A DNA stretch of 64,000 bases from Streptococcus sp. X13SY08 (lineage in GTDB: Bacteria; Bacillota; Bacilli; Lactobacillales; Streptococcaceae): positions 248,001 through 312,000 of the forward strand of contig NZ_LFYO02000003.1 of NCBI RefSeq assembly GCF_001182825.2. The letters are read 5' to 3'. Of this stretch, positions 28,474 to 36,530 are shown in pieces (positions within the stretch are counted from its first letter, which is position 1; each line of letters starts with the position of its first letter). Both the position numbers and the translations under genes were made by a program. The notes beneath the pieces are model-generated. The model worked only from the letters and a program-made list of their open reading frames with translations, had not been told where the DNA came from and made no database searches.

Positions 28474-29617
28474 AAAAATTGCTTGGATGATGGCAGCCTT
28501 GGTTGTATTGACTTTAGGAGCGGTTGCTTTGTATGGTGGAACCTTGCTCAATTACTCAAATCAAGCAGCTTCTAAAACGTTTAAATCACTTGGTCGGGAA
28601 GAGGACAAAGTGATTGAAGCGACAAAACCATTGACTATTTTGTTGATGGGAGTAGATATGGATCAGGCGACACGCGGTGGTGACTGGGAAGGTGGTAGAA
28701 GTGATTCCATGATTTTGGTCACAGTCAACCCCAAAACCAAGAAAACAACCATGATGAGTCTGACGCGTGATATTATGGTTGAATTGGCGAATCCAGATGG
28801 CACATCTGCTGGAACGACTGAAAAACTCAATCACTCCTACGCTTACGGACAAGCCCCTATGGCGATTGCGACCATTGAAAAAATGATGGATGTTAAAATT
28901 GATCGTTATGTGCAAATCAACATGGATGGGATGATGGAGCTGGTAGATGCTCTTGGAGGAATCAAGGTCAATAATACGCTTGGTTTTACTATTTCTATCG
29001 GAGCTCAGGAGCCTGCCTATACTGCTACTGTTGATCCGGGAGAGCATCTGGTTAATGGGAACCAAGCCTTGGTTTATGCTCGCATGCGCTATGATGATCC
29101 AGAGGGAGATTTGGGGCGACAAAAACGTCAGCGTGAAGTGATTCAAGCCTTGCTACATAAGTTATTAAATCTTGATGGAATTACTCAGTATCAGAAGATT
29201 TTAGATGCGATGGCAAATAATATGCAAACAGATATTGAGATTTCAACCGGCACTTTTCCGAGTTTACTAGGCTACCGCGATTCCTTAAATACGATTGAAA
29301 CCTATCAATTGGATGGTGAGGGTGAAATGGTGGACGGTCTTTCTTACCAAATTCCAACCAATGACCATCTTTTGGAAATGCAAAATGTGATTAAGTCCTC
29401 TCTTGGTTTGCCAACTAGTACAGAGTTGACAACCAATGTGAAAACTTTTGAGCTCTTATTTAATCAACCAAGCAGTATCTCAGTAACGGATGTGTATACC
29501 GGTCAGAGAACAGAAGCAACTTTAGCACCTGAAACTTCAGATGCAGAGGTATCACTATCAACAGCTGATGAAGCAAATCAGCCAACTACGACAGAAAAAA
29601 ACACTTATACACAATAA
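28454..29617 (+). CDS. lytR: LytR-CpsA-Psr (LCP) family cell-wall glycopolymer ligase
   Basis: LCP proteins attach teichoic acids or capsule to peptidoglycan outside the cell. Short cytoplasmic N-terminus, one transmembrane helix (IAWMMAALVVLTLGAVALYGG, about residues 9-29), then the LCP domain: LLMGVDMD, RSDSMILVTVNPKTKK, MSLTRDIMVEL (phosphate-binding Arg), ALVYARMRYDDPEGDLGRQKRQ. A Thr/Glu-rich tail ends the 387-aa protein. ATG 28454 or 28460 are both possible. It is the last gene of the tsaE operon. Confidence 0.9.
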   Translation: MKMTIGKKIAWMMAALVVLTLGAVALYGGTLLNYSNQAASKTFKSLGREEDKVIEATKPLTILLMGVDMDQATRGGDWEGGRSDSMILVTVNPKTKKTTMMSLTRDIMVELANPDGTSAGTTEKLNHSYAYGQAPMAIATIEKMMDVKIDRYVQINMDGMMELVDALGGIKVNNTLGFTISIGAQEPAYTATVDPGEHLVNGNQALVYARMRYDDPEGDLGRQKRQREVIQALLHKLLNLDGITQYQKILDAMANNMQTDIEISTGTFPSLLGYRDSLNTIETYQLDGEGEMVDGLSYQIPTNDHLLEMQNVIKSSLGLPTSTELTTNVKTFELLFNQPSSISVTDVYTGQRTEATLAPETSDAEVSLSTADEANQPTTTEKNTYTQ

Positions 29618-29641
29618 AAAGAGAGGCTTGGCCTCTCTTTT
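29616..29641. terminator. terminator between lytR and the YtxH-like gene
   Basis: AAAAGAGAGGC and GCCTCTCTTTT (to 29641) form a perfect stem with a TTG loop right after the lytR stop. T-tracts on both strands suit the convergent genes. Confidence 0.9.
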
Positions 29642-29642
29642 A

Positions 29643-29945
29643 CTATTTTTCATCTTGATCGGTGCTGTACCTTTCTTGAAATTTTTCGATTTCTGAAAGA
29701 TTTCCGGCTATGCTTTGTTTATAGGTGCGGAGTTTGTATTGGAAATCTTTGAGGAGCTCAGTGACAGGCTCTTGATAGGCCTTTAGTCGTTCAATATTTT
29801 CTTGAACAGCCTGATAATCCTTTTTGGTCTGCTTCGTTAAAGCAGCTGTTTCTTTAGCTTCTGAAATGATTTCTTTTCGATTTTTGGTTACCCAGTAGGA
29901 GAGAGCAGCAACTCCGCCTGCTAGGATAAGGTGTTTTAATTTCAT
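29643..29945 (-). CDS. small YtxH-like membrane-anchored coiled-coil protein
   Basis: This 100-aa protein has an N-terminal short hydrophobic stretch (HLILAGGVAALSYWV, residues 5-19), followed by a long charged helical region rich in Lys, Glu and Gln that would form a coiled coil. This resembles YtxH-type envelope-stress proteins, but I see no diagnostic motif. It lies 15 nt downstream of hit on the same strand and is probably co-transcribed with it. Confidence 0.7.
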   Translation of the reverse strand: MKLKHLILAGGVAALSYWVTKNRKEIISEAKETAALTKQTKKDYQAVQENIERLKAYQEPVTELLKDFQYKLRTYKQSIAGNLSEIEKFQERYSTDQDEK

Positions 29946-29960
29946 ATTATTTCTCCTTGC

Positions 29961-30374
29961 TTAGTTGGTGAAATGGAGTTGTTCTGATAATTGTGCTAAG
30001 GCTGGGAAATCAGGTTCATGAGCGGTAAAGCCAATCTGTAGTTCGTCGTTCTGGTCGTAACGAGGTAGAAGATGAATATGGGTGTGGAAAACGGTTTGAC
30101 CTGCCGCCTCTTCATTGTTATTGATGACGTTAATTCCTTTTGCACCTAATTGATCCTTGAGTCGACGAGCAATAGCAGGAACTTTGGCAAATAAAGCGCT
30201 AGCGGTTTCTTCGTTCATGTCGAGGATATTGCGCGCATGTTTTTTGGGCACAACAAGGGTGTGTCCTTTTGTAACTTGTGTAATGTCAAGAAAAGCTAAA
30301 ACTTGTTCGTCTTCATAGACTTTTGAAGCAGGAATTTGACCTTGAATTATTTGACAAAAAATACAATCACTCAT
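29961..30374 (-). CDS. hit: HIT-family nucleotide hydrolase
   Basis: This 137-aa histidine-triad protein (Hint-type) has CIFCQIIQGQIPASKVYED at the N-terminus and the triad HTHIHLLPRY (about residues 97-106). Hint enzymes hydrolyse nucleoside phosphoramidates such as AMP-lysine. The Cys pair at the N-terminus is common in bacterial HIT proteins. ATG 30374 follows AAAGGAGG. It is divergent from ecsA, as in many Gram-positives. Confidence 0.93.
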   Translation of the reverse strand: MSDCIFCQIIQGQIPASKVYEDEQVLAFLDITQVTKGHTLVVPKKHARNILDMNEETASALFAKVPAIARRLKDQLGAKGINVINNNEEAAGQTVFHTHIHLLPRYDQNDELQIGFTAHEPDFPALAQLSEQLHFTN

Positions 30375-30402
30375 CTTGGGGAGGCCTCCTTTAAGGAAAA
30401 TT

Positions 30403-30411
30403 TGTTATAAT
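30403..30411 (+). promoter_or_regulatory. extended -10 promoter of ecsAB
   Basis: TTGTTATAAT gives a TG-N-TATAAT extended -10 (TATAAT at 30406-30411), 30 nt before the ecsA start. There is no good -35, which extended -10 promoters tolerate. Confidence 0.65.
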
Positions 30412-30440
30412 ACTAGTATACCAAAATGTTGGAGAAATGT

Positions 30441-31175
30441 ATGTTAGAAGTAAATGGAGTGACAGGAGGCTACGCCAATATCCCTGTTCTCAAAGATGTC
30501 AATTTTCAGGTTGGGGATGGTCAGTTGGTCGGTTTGATCGGTCTCAACGGTGCAGGTAAATCCACGACCATTAAAGAAATTATTGGTCTCTTGACGCCTT
30601 ATCAAGGTCAAATTTTGATTGATGGAGATAGTCTCTTGACCAATTCAGAAAGTTATCGTAAAAAAATTGGCTTTATTCCAGAAACACCGAGTCTATATGA
30701 GGAACTAACCTTGAAAGAACACTTGGAAGTTGTGGCTATGGCTTATGATTTAGAGTGGAAAGTAGCCTTTGCGGGTGCTGAACGACTCCTCAAACTTTTT
30801 CGATTGAATGAAAAATTGGACTGGTTTCCTGTTCAATTTTCGAAAGGGATGAAGCAAAAAGTCATGATTATCTGTGCTTTTATGGTGGAGCCAAGCCTCT
30901 TGATTGTGGATGAGCCTTTCTTAGGTTTAGATCCTGTCGCCATTCAGGATTTGATTGATTTACTTGCTGAGGAAAAGCAAAAGGGAACCTCTATTCTTAT
31001 GTCAACCCACGTCCTAGATTCAGCGGAAAAAATGTGTGATAGCTTTATTGTTCTTCATCACGGACAAGTTTTAGCTGCAGGAGATTTGACAGCTCTGCGC
31101 CAACAATTTGGTAAAGAAGATGCGAGTTTCAACGACATTTATTTGGGCTTGACCCAAGAGGGAGTCGGTGCATGA
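30441..31175 (+). CDS. ecsA: ABC transporter ATP-binding protein EcsA
   Basis: EcsA is the ATPase of the EcsAB exporter, linked in bacilli and streptococci to peptide pheromone processing and secretion. Walker A GLNGAGKST (about residues 38-46), a FSKGMKQKV signature and Walker B LLIVDEPFLGLD are present. The start is ATG 30441 because TTGGAG lies 7 nt before it; an in-frame ATG at 30426 has no ribosome binding site. 244 aa. It overlaps ecsB by ATGA. Confidence 0.9.
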   Translation: MLEVNGVTGGYANIPVLKDVNFQVGDGQLVGLIGLNGAGKSTTIKEIIGLLTPYQGQILIDGDSLLTNSESYRKKIGFIPETPSLYEELTLKEHLEVVAMAYDLEWKVAFAGAERLLKLFRLNEKLDWFPVQFSKGMKQKVMIICAFMVEPSLLIVDEPFLGLDPVAIQDLIDLLAEEKQKGTSILMSTHVLDSAEKMCDSFIVLHHGQVLAAGDLTALRQQFGKEDASFNDIYLGLTQEGVGA

Positions 31176-32218
31176 AAGAACTGTTTCAACAGCGTCGGAC
31201 TTTGTTTCATAGACGCTGCATCAAATACTTGCGCTATGTCTTGAATGGCCACTTTGTCTTGATTTTGATGGTGTTTTTGGGATTTCTTTTGTCGCAATAT
31301 CGGGCTGTCTTGGTAAATTTTCCAGACAATCCATGGTTGGTTGTTCTACCTCTTGCAGGTTTGACTTTGCTCTTGCTGTTTGCAGGAAAGATAGCGACTT
31401 ATTTGGAAGCCGCTGATCAGACATTTCTTTTACCTAAAGAGCAAGAGGTCTTAGCAGAAATTCATTCAGCCAACCAAAAATCCTTCCTGTTATGGGGAAG
31501 TCTTCAAGTATTGGGGCAATTGCTTGTTTATCCGCTCTATCTCAAATTAGGTCTGTCCCCACTTGTTTTTGGAATATTTATCCTTCTTCTTTCAGGAATA
31601 AAATATTGGCTTTTTCAGCATCGATTCAAGCAATTCCAAGGCCCTGCGGGACTCAGATGGGATTGGGCAATTAATCAGGAAACTCAACGTCAACAAGTCA
31701 TCTTGCAATTTTTTTCTCTCTTTACCAATGTCAAAGGAATTTCAACTAGTGTAAAACGCCGGAAATATCTAGATGGATTACTTGGTTTGGTAAAAAAAGA
31801 TTACAAGTATACGTGGTCCTATCTGTATTTTCGAGCATTCTTGCGGTCGGGTGATTTTTTCCACTTGACCTTGCGCTTATTAGGACTTAGCATGGTGTTC
31901 TTGATAGTCATCAAGGAGGCTTGGTTATCTGTTGGGATGGCAGTAGTATTTGACTACCTTTTGCTGTTTCAACTCCTATCTCTCTATAGCGTGTATGACT
32001 ATCAATATCTGAGTCAATTGTATCCCGTTCAGGAGAGCCTTAAGAAATCTGGCTTTGAACGAGTGATTCGGATGATCTCCTATGCAGGAATTGCTCTGCA
32101 AATTTTGTTAGGAATTTTCTTCGTGACGGACAAAGCGTATCTTTTGTTCTTGCTTGGTTTAGGCATTTTCCTCAATCAGTTGTATTTACCCATGAAATCC
32201 AAAAAATTGATTGACTAA
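31172..32218 (+). CDS. ecsB: ABC transporter permease EcsB
   Basis: This 348-aa membrane partner of EcsA has about six hydrophobic segments, including HFVLILMVFLGFLLS (about 26-40) and LAGLTLLLLFAG (about 63), and a long cytoplasmic loop. N-terminal LFQQRRTLFHRRCIKYLRYVLN is typical of EcsB. It is translationally coupled to ecsA and appears intact. Confidence 0.88.
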   Translation: MKELFQQRRTLFHRRCIKYLRYVLNGHFVLILMVFLGFLLSQYRAVLVNFPDNPWLVVLPLAGLTLLLLFAGKIATYLEAADQTFLLPKEQEVLAEIHSANQKSFLLWGSLQVLGQLLVYPLYLKLGLSPLVFGIFILLLSGIKYWLFQHRFKQFQGPAGLRWDWAINQETQRQQVILQFFSLFTNVKGISTSVKRRKYLDGLLGLVKKDYKYTWSYLYFRAFLRSGDFFHLTLRLLGLSMVFLIVIKEAWLSVGMAVVFDYLLLFQLLSLYSVYDYQYLSQLYPVQESLKKSGFERVIRMISYAGIALQILLGIFFVTDKAYLLFLLGLGIFLNQLYLPMKSKKLID

Positions 32219-32268
32219 GTGACTGAAAACTAGTAAAATGGTAAGGTATTTTTAGAAGGAGGACGGGC

Positions 32269-33063
32269 ATGCAATTTGAAAATAGTGGCCTGCAATTACA
32301 ATCAATTTCAGGCAACAGTGGGAAAGCATTCAAAGGGCTCCGTTCAGATGGGACGGCTGTTTTTGTCAAGTATGAAATGCCTCCTATTGTATCTGTGCTT
32401 GCGCGTGAGCAAATTACGCCACCCGTATTGTCGACCAATCGCGAGGTGGGTGTTGGCAATCGTGTTGAACAAGAATGGCTCAATGGTCATACGTTGAAAC
32501 TCCAGGGTATGGCAGGGAAGCAAGTACGCCAAATCTTGGTCCGTATGCACTTTTCACGTATCTTGGTCAACCAAGCTTTACAGTTGAATTACACTTACAA
32601 AGAACCGCGAGATTTGATTCAACAATGGCAGAAAGAAGCGCCTAACCGTTTGCGTCAGAATTCCTATCTACAGTCCGTTTGTCAGGATTTGCTTGCAACA
32701 ACACCAGAATTCCGTCAAGAAGTTGCGACTTTTGTTCATGGTGATTTGCATCATACAAACTGGATTGAGACAACAAGTGGTCTGGTCTATTTGACGGACT
32801 GGGAAACTGCTTGTTTGACAGACCGTATGATGGATGTAGCCTATCTGTTGACTCATTATATTCCACGTGTATCGTGGCAAGAGTGGCTCAAGGAATATGG
32901 CTACAAATACAACCGTACAGTCTTGGATAAGGTCTATTGGTATGGTCAATTGGGCTATCTCAATCAAATCCTCAAACATGCAGAAAGTTATAATCTCGAA
33001 GCGGCTAATAAGGAAATTTACGCCCTTCGTCAATTTAGAGAGACATTTTATAAATCACTATGA
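32269..33063 (+). CDS. ccrZ: cell-cycle regulator CcrZ (phosphotransferase/choline-kinase fold)
   Basis: CcrZ couples replication initiation to division in streptococci and has ribonucleoside kinase activity. The 264-aa protein has a kinase-like Brenner motif [13 protein letters not shown] (about residues 157-169), with the metal-binding YLTDWETA (about 178). N-terminal [19 protein letters not shown] resembles a nucleotide loop with the Lys. The gene order ecsAB-ccrZ-trmB supports the name. It overlaps trmB by 4 nt. Confidence 0.88.
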   Translation: MQFENSGLQLQSISGNSGKAFKGLRSDGTAVFVKYEMPPIVSVLAREQITPPVLSTNREVGVGNRVEQEWLNGHTLKLQGMAGKQVRQILVRMHFSRILVNQALQLNYTYKEPRDLIQQWQKEAPNRLRQNSYLQSVCQDLLATTPEFRQEVATFVHGDLHHTNWIETTSGLVYLTDWETACLTDRMMDVAYLLTHYIPRVSWQEWLKEYGYKYNRTVLDKVYWYGQLGYLNQILKHAESYNLEAANKEIYALRQFRETFYKSL

Positions 33064-33695
33064 GAGTTAGAAAACGTAAAGGTGCAGAAGAGCATATTGA
33101 AAACCATGCTCATCTCGTCATCTTAAATCCAGAAGACGCCAAGGGAAAATGGCATCAAGTATTTGGTAACGATCACCCCATTCATATTGAAGTGGGATCT
33201 GGTAAGGGTGCCTTTATTACTGGCATGGCTTTGCAAAATCCAAATATCAACTGTATTGGGATTGATATCCAATTATCTGTCTTGAGTTATGCTTTGGATA
33301 AGGTAGTAGAAAGTCAAGCGCCAAATGTACGTCTCTTGCGGGTAGATGGTTCAAGTTTGACCAACTATTTTGCCCCTGGCGAAGTAGACATGATGTATCT
33401 GAATTTTTCAGATACATGGCCAAAAAATAAACATGAGAAACGCCGTTTGACTTACAAAACTTTCTTAGATACCTACAAGGAAATTTTACCCGAGCATGGA
33501 GAAATTCATTTCAAGACGGATAACCGTGGTTTGTTTGAATATAGCTTGGCCAGCTTCTCCCAATACGGAATGGCGCTGAAGCAAGTTTGGTTGGATCTTC
33601 ATGCTAGCAACTTTGAAGGCAATGTGATGACAGAATATGAAGAGAAGTTTTCAAAAAAAGGACAGCCAATCTACCGCGTTGAAGCAAAATTTTAG
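33060..33695 (+). CDS. trmB: tRNA (guanine-N7-)-methyltransferase TrmB
   Basis: TrmB makes m7G46 in tRNA using SAM. The 211-aa Rossmann-fold protein shows the SAM site [16 protein letters not shown] (about residues 41-56), [27 protein letters not shown] (catalytic Asp-Pro-like region, about 117-133) and [13 protein letters not shown]. It is coupled to ccrZ by ATGA overlap and is intact. Confidence 0.94.
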   Translation: MRVRKRKGAEEHIENHAHLVILNPEDAKGKWHQVFGNDHPIHIEVGSGKGAFITGMALQNPNINCIGIDIQLSVLSYALDKVVESQAPNVRLLRVDGSSLTNYFAPGEVDMMYLNFSDTWPKNKHEKRRLTYKTFLDTYKEILPEHGEIHFKTDNRGLFEYSLASFSQYGMALKQVWLDLHASNFEGNVMTEYEEKFSKKGQPIYRVEAKF

Positions 33696-33702
33696 ATAAA
33701 AA

Positions 33703-33797
33703 ACGAGAGTGGAACGAAAATCAGTCATTTTAAAGGAATGACATTTCGTCTCCACTTTCTTTTTTAGGTATTCGACTAAAAAAGGTCTATTCTGGCC
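33703..33797 (+). repeat. terminator-containing intergenic repeat, copy 2 (after trmB)
   Basis: This is the same architecture as the repeat after accA: GAGAGTGGAACGAAAATCA pairs with TTTCGTCTCCACT, then a T-rich tract and TTCGACTAAAAAAGGTC-TATTC. Base changes between copies keep the pairing. It terminates the ecs-ccrZ-trmB operon. Confidence 0.65.
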
Positions 33798-33828
33798 CCC
33801 TTTTCTCACTAGACTTTCAAAAAAATAT

Positions 33829-33871
33829 AAAAAATAAGTTTGGGACCATTTTTATCCCAAACTTATTTTTT
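33829..33871. terminator. strong bidirectional terminator between trmB and the TetR gene
   Basis: A perfect 17-bp stem (33829-33845 with 33855-33871) has a 9-nt loop, with A-tract and T-tract on opposite ends. Its right arm overlaps the stop codon of the minus-strand TetR gene. Confidence 0.9.
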
Positions 33872-34412
33872 ATATGCGAACTGCACGATGAATGATATCC
33901 GCTAATTCAGCGGGCGCTTCTTGGAAGTCGCTTCGTATCCATTCAAAAATGATACTTTTGATAGTAAGGATATAGAGATTGAAAGCATAGTGCACAGGAA
34001 TCTGATAACCTTCCACAAGTTGTTTTTCTAAATCAACAATGTTGGATTTTTTAATGGTGTCGGAAATGTATTTTTCCGTGATCTGATTCACATTCGGAAG
34101 ATGGTCAAGAAGAACGCCGGCTATAGCTTTATTCTCATAAATATACTCTAAAACTTCAGTTAGAATCGGCTGACCAAAATCTAAATCTTGGCTCAAAATA
34201 TCAGTTATTTTGTTTAATGCTGTGTTGATAATGCTAATAACTAGATCTTCTTTGCTGTTGAAGTGATAATAGAAAGTTCCACGGCTAATGTTCGCTAACT
34301 CTATAATGTCAGAGACGCTGATGTCTTTTAATGGCTGTTCCTTTAACATAGTTGCGAGAGTTCTCACAATTTTCATTCGGGTTTCTGATCGTTTCAAAAA
34401 ATCACCTACCAA
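33870..34412 (-). CDS. TetR/AcrR-family transcriptional regulator
   Basis: This is a 180-aa one-component regulator of unknown target. The N-terminal helix-turn-helix is clear: MLKEQPLKDISVSDIIELANISRGTFYYHFNSKEDL (about residues 22-57). The C-terminal ligand domain (about 70-180) has no motif I recognise and resembles the DhaS-like/TetR_C groups. The start appears to be TTG 34412 (LVGDFLKRSE) with a weak ribosome binding site; TTG or ATG further in are possible. It is isolated, with no obvious partner gene nearby. Confidence 0.82.
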   Translation of the reverse strand: MVGDFLKRSETRMKIVRTLATMLKEQPLKDISVSDIIELANISRGTFYYHFNSKEDLVISIINTALNKITDILSQDLDFGQPILTEVLEYIYENKAIAGVLLDHLPNVNQITEKYISDTIKKSNIVDLEKQLVEGYQIPVHYAFNLYILTIKSIIFEWIRSDFQEAPAELADIIHRAVRI

Positions 34413-34539
34413 TCTTCTAATAGTTTAAACCAATAAAGAGAAAAATGCAAGAGAATTGATGCACAAAAATAATATTTTTGTTCGGACTTTTGTTTTTTTA
34501 TTCAACAAAATTGCATTTATAGTCAATTATACATTTTTC

Positions 34540-34622
34540 TTTACAGTTTAACCGAATTATGTTACAATAATAAAAAATAATGAAAAGGGGGTTGGAGTTG
34601 TCCAGCCCTTTCCCTATTTTTC
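34540..34622 (+). promoter_or_regulatory. promoter and structured leader of the rimP-nusA-infB operon
   Basis: TTTACA (34540-34545), 17 bp, TACAAT (34563-34568). The leader then forms a hairpin GGGTTGGA/TCCAGCCC flanked by GAAAA and TCCCTATTTTTC. That flank resembles the TCCTATTTTT core of the structured elements before rbfA and the pdh genes. It may be an attenuator or a degenerate copy. A normal AGGAGG precedes rimP. Confidence 0.65.
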
Positions 34623-34639
34623 AAGGACAGGAGGTTTGA

Positions 34640-35038
34640 ATGGCGAATATTGTCGAATTGGTCACAGAAACCATTCAAGGAGCGATAAAGGCGGAAGGAG
34701 GGATTTCCCTCAATGATACGGTTGAATTGTCCGAGGTGATCAGTCCTTTACTTGATACCATCAAACCAGATCCATTTCCAGAAGCTTATATGCTGGAGGT
34801 GACCAGTTCTGGTTTAGAGCGTCCCTTGAAGAACAAAGAAGCTGTAGCCGCGGCTGTTGGGAAATATATCCATGTCAAACTGTATCAAGCGATTGATAAG
34901 AATAAGATTTTTGAAGGAAATCTCCTTTCTTTTGAAAATGATGAATTGACCATTGAGTATATGGATAAAACGCGTAAAAAAGAAGTCGTAATCCCTTATA
35001 CAACAGTTGCGAAAGCACGCCTTGCAGTAAAAATTTAA
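34640..35038 (+). CDS. rimP: ribosome maturation factor RimP with a short in-frame deletion
   Basis: RimP is needed for 30S maturation. The N-terminus [15 protein letters not shown] and the rest from [21 protein letters not shown] onward (including [11 protein letters not shown] and the C-terminal SH3-like domain) are normal. The piece between them, normally about 24 residues with the PFELVDVEYGK-type beta strand, is missing in frame. The protein is 132 aa instead of about 156. That strand is core to the N-terminal fold, so this is probably another artefactual deletion (about 72 nt). Confidence 0.85.
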   Translation: MANIVELVTETIQGAIKAEGGISLNDTVELSEVISPLLDTIKPDPFPEAYMLEVTSSGLERPLKNKEAVAAAVGKYIHVKLYQAIDKNKIFEGNLLSFENDELTIEYMDKTRKKEVVIPYTTVAKARLAVKI

Positions 35039-35074
35039 GAAGAAAGGACCTTTTGAGAGCAAAAGGAAACAACA

Positions 35075-36067
35075 ATGAGTAAAGAAATGCTAGAAGCCTT
35101 CCGTATTTTGGAGGAAGACAAGGGTATTAAAAAAGAAGACATTATCGAAGCGGTCACTGAATCTCTTCGTTCTGCATACAAACGTCGTTATGGACAGTCT
35201 GAATCAGCAGCCATTGAATTTGATGGGAAAAATGGGGATTTTCGTGTTTATACTGTACGTGAAGTTGTTGATGAGGTATTCGATAGCCGCTTGGAGATTT
35301 CTTTGAAAGATGCTCTTTCAATTTCATCAGCCTATGAATTGGGCGATAAGATTAAATTTGAAGAAGCACCAGGCGAATTTGGACGCGTGGCAGCTCAGTC
35401 AGCTAAGCAAACCATCATGGAAAAAATGCGTAAGCAGACCCGTGCTATCACTTTCAACACCTATAAAGAGCATGAAAATGAAATCATGTCTGGTACAGTA
35501 GAGCGTTTTGACAATCGTTTTATCTATGTGAACCTCGGTTCTATTGAAGCGCAGTTGTCTAAGCAAGACCAAATTTCAGGTGAGGTATTCCAATCACATG
35601 ACCGCATTGAAGTTTATGTCTACAAAGTAGAGGATAACGGACGCGGTGTCAACGTCTTTGTTAGCCGTAGCCATCCAGAAATGATCAAACGTCTCATGGA
35701 ACAAGAAATTCCTGAAGTCTACGATGGAACAGTTGAAATCATGAGTGTATCCCGTGAAGCAGGTGACCGTACTAAGGTTGCTGTGCGCAGTCACAATCCA
35801 AATGTGGATGCCATTGGTACAATCGTTGGTCGTGGTGGTAGCAATATCAAAAAAATTACCAGCAAATTCCACGCGACAGTCGTTGTTCCTGATAATAAAT
35901 TATCATTGGCAATTGGTCGTCGTGGGCAAAACGTTCGTTTAGCAGCACATTTGACAGGTTTCCGAATCGATATCAAGTCAGCTTCTGAGTATGAAGCGAT
36001 GGAAGCAGAACTGTACGGTAGCGAAGAAGAACAAGTAGAAGAAGTAGTAGAAAACGACCAAGATTAG
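35075..36067 (+). CDS. nusA: transcription termination/antitermination factor NusA with an in-frame deletion in the KH region
   Basis: NusA binds RNA polymerase and RNA. The N-terminal domain ([14 protein letters not shown]...), S1 domain ([19 protein letters not shown]) and [16 protein letters not shown]-type motif are present. After KKITSKFH the sequence jumps straight to [20 protein letters not shown]. About 50 residues that finish KH1 and start KH2 are absent, so the protein is 330 aa instead of about 380. The deletion is in frame, so it cannot be seen as a frameshift. The acidic C-terminal tail is normal. Confidence 0.87.
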   Translation: MSKEMLEAFRILEEDKGIKKEDIIEAVTESLRSAYKRRYGQSESAAIEFDGKNGDFRVYTVREVVDEVFDSRLEISLKDALSISSAYELGDKIKFEEAPGEFGRVAAQSAKQTIMEKMRKQTRAITFNTYKEHENEIMSGTVERFDNRFIYVNLGSIEAQLSKQDQISGEVFQSHDRIEVYVYKVEDNGRGVNVFVSRSHPEMIKRLMEQEIPEVYDGTVEIMSVSREAGDRTKVAVRSHNPNVDAIGTIVGRGGSNIKKITSKFHATVVVPDNKLSLAIGRRGQNVRLAAHLTGFRIDIKSASEYEAMEAELYGSEEEQVEEVVENDQD

Positions 36068-36080
36068 TTGGGAGGACGTC

Positions 36081-36313
36081 ATGGTAAAGACAAGAAAAAA
36101 AAAAATAAAGAAGGACAAGTTTTTATTGATCCGACAGGAAAAGCTAACGGTCGTGGTGCTTATATCAAGTTGGACAACCAAGAAGCTTTGGATGCCAAGA
36201 AGAAAAAAGCATTTCATCGTGCCTTTAGTATGGAAGTGGATCAAGGCTTTTATGACGAGTTGATTGCTTATGTGGATCATAAAGTCAAAAGGAGAGAACT
36301 TGGACTCGAATAA
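36081..36313 (+). pseudogene. ylxR: YlxR/RnpM nucleic-acid-binding protein, interrupted
   Basis: YlxR is a small RNA-binding protein of the nusA-infB operon (shown to modulate RNase P in Bacillus, as I recall). ATG 36081 after GGGAGGA reads MVKTRK, then an 11-A run. The frame that encodes the rest (NKEGQVFIDPTGKANGRGAYI...VKRRELGLE) is shifted. Compared with remembered homologues, 22 codons holding the first half of the fold are missing with 2 nt left, i.e. 64 nt. Confidence 0.85.
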
Positions 36314-36530
36314 GACACAAAAAATCTGTAACTTATTAGGATTGGCACAACGAGCTGGACGTCTGGTGTCTGGTGAAGATTTGGTGGTAGAAGCCATTCA
36401 AAAAGGTCAAGCAAAATTGGTATTTTTAGCCAGTGATGCTGCTTCCAATCTCAATAAGAAGATTTGTGATAAAAGCAAAACCTATCAAGTAGAAGTTGTT
36501 ACCGCGTTTTCAACGCTGGGAAGAGATTGA
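36300..36530 (+). pseudogene. ylxQ: L7Ae-family K-turn RNA-binding protein YlxQ, 3' end deleted
   Basis: This L7Ae/L30e-fold protein starts at TTG 36300 (AAAGGAGAG upstream; the start overlaps the ylxR end). It reads KTQKICNLLGLAQRAGRLVSGEDLVVEAI...KLVFLASDAASNLNKKI, typical of YlxQ. After VVTAFSTL the frame runs into infB sequence (GRD stop). The last roughly 25 codons and the infB start codon are deleted together. Confidence 0.82.

Noticed and set aside
34576-34622. A fifth start-linked structured leader element before rimP
   Set aside because: It shares only the TCCCTATTTTTC side; the AGAAAGGAA and GGTATC flanks are absent and rimP has a normal AGGAGG. Kept only as a possible degenerate relative.
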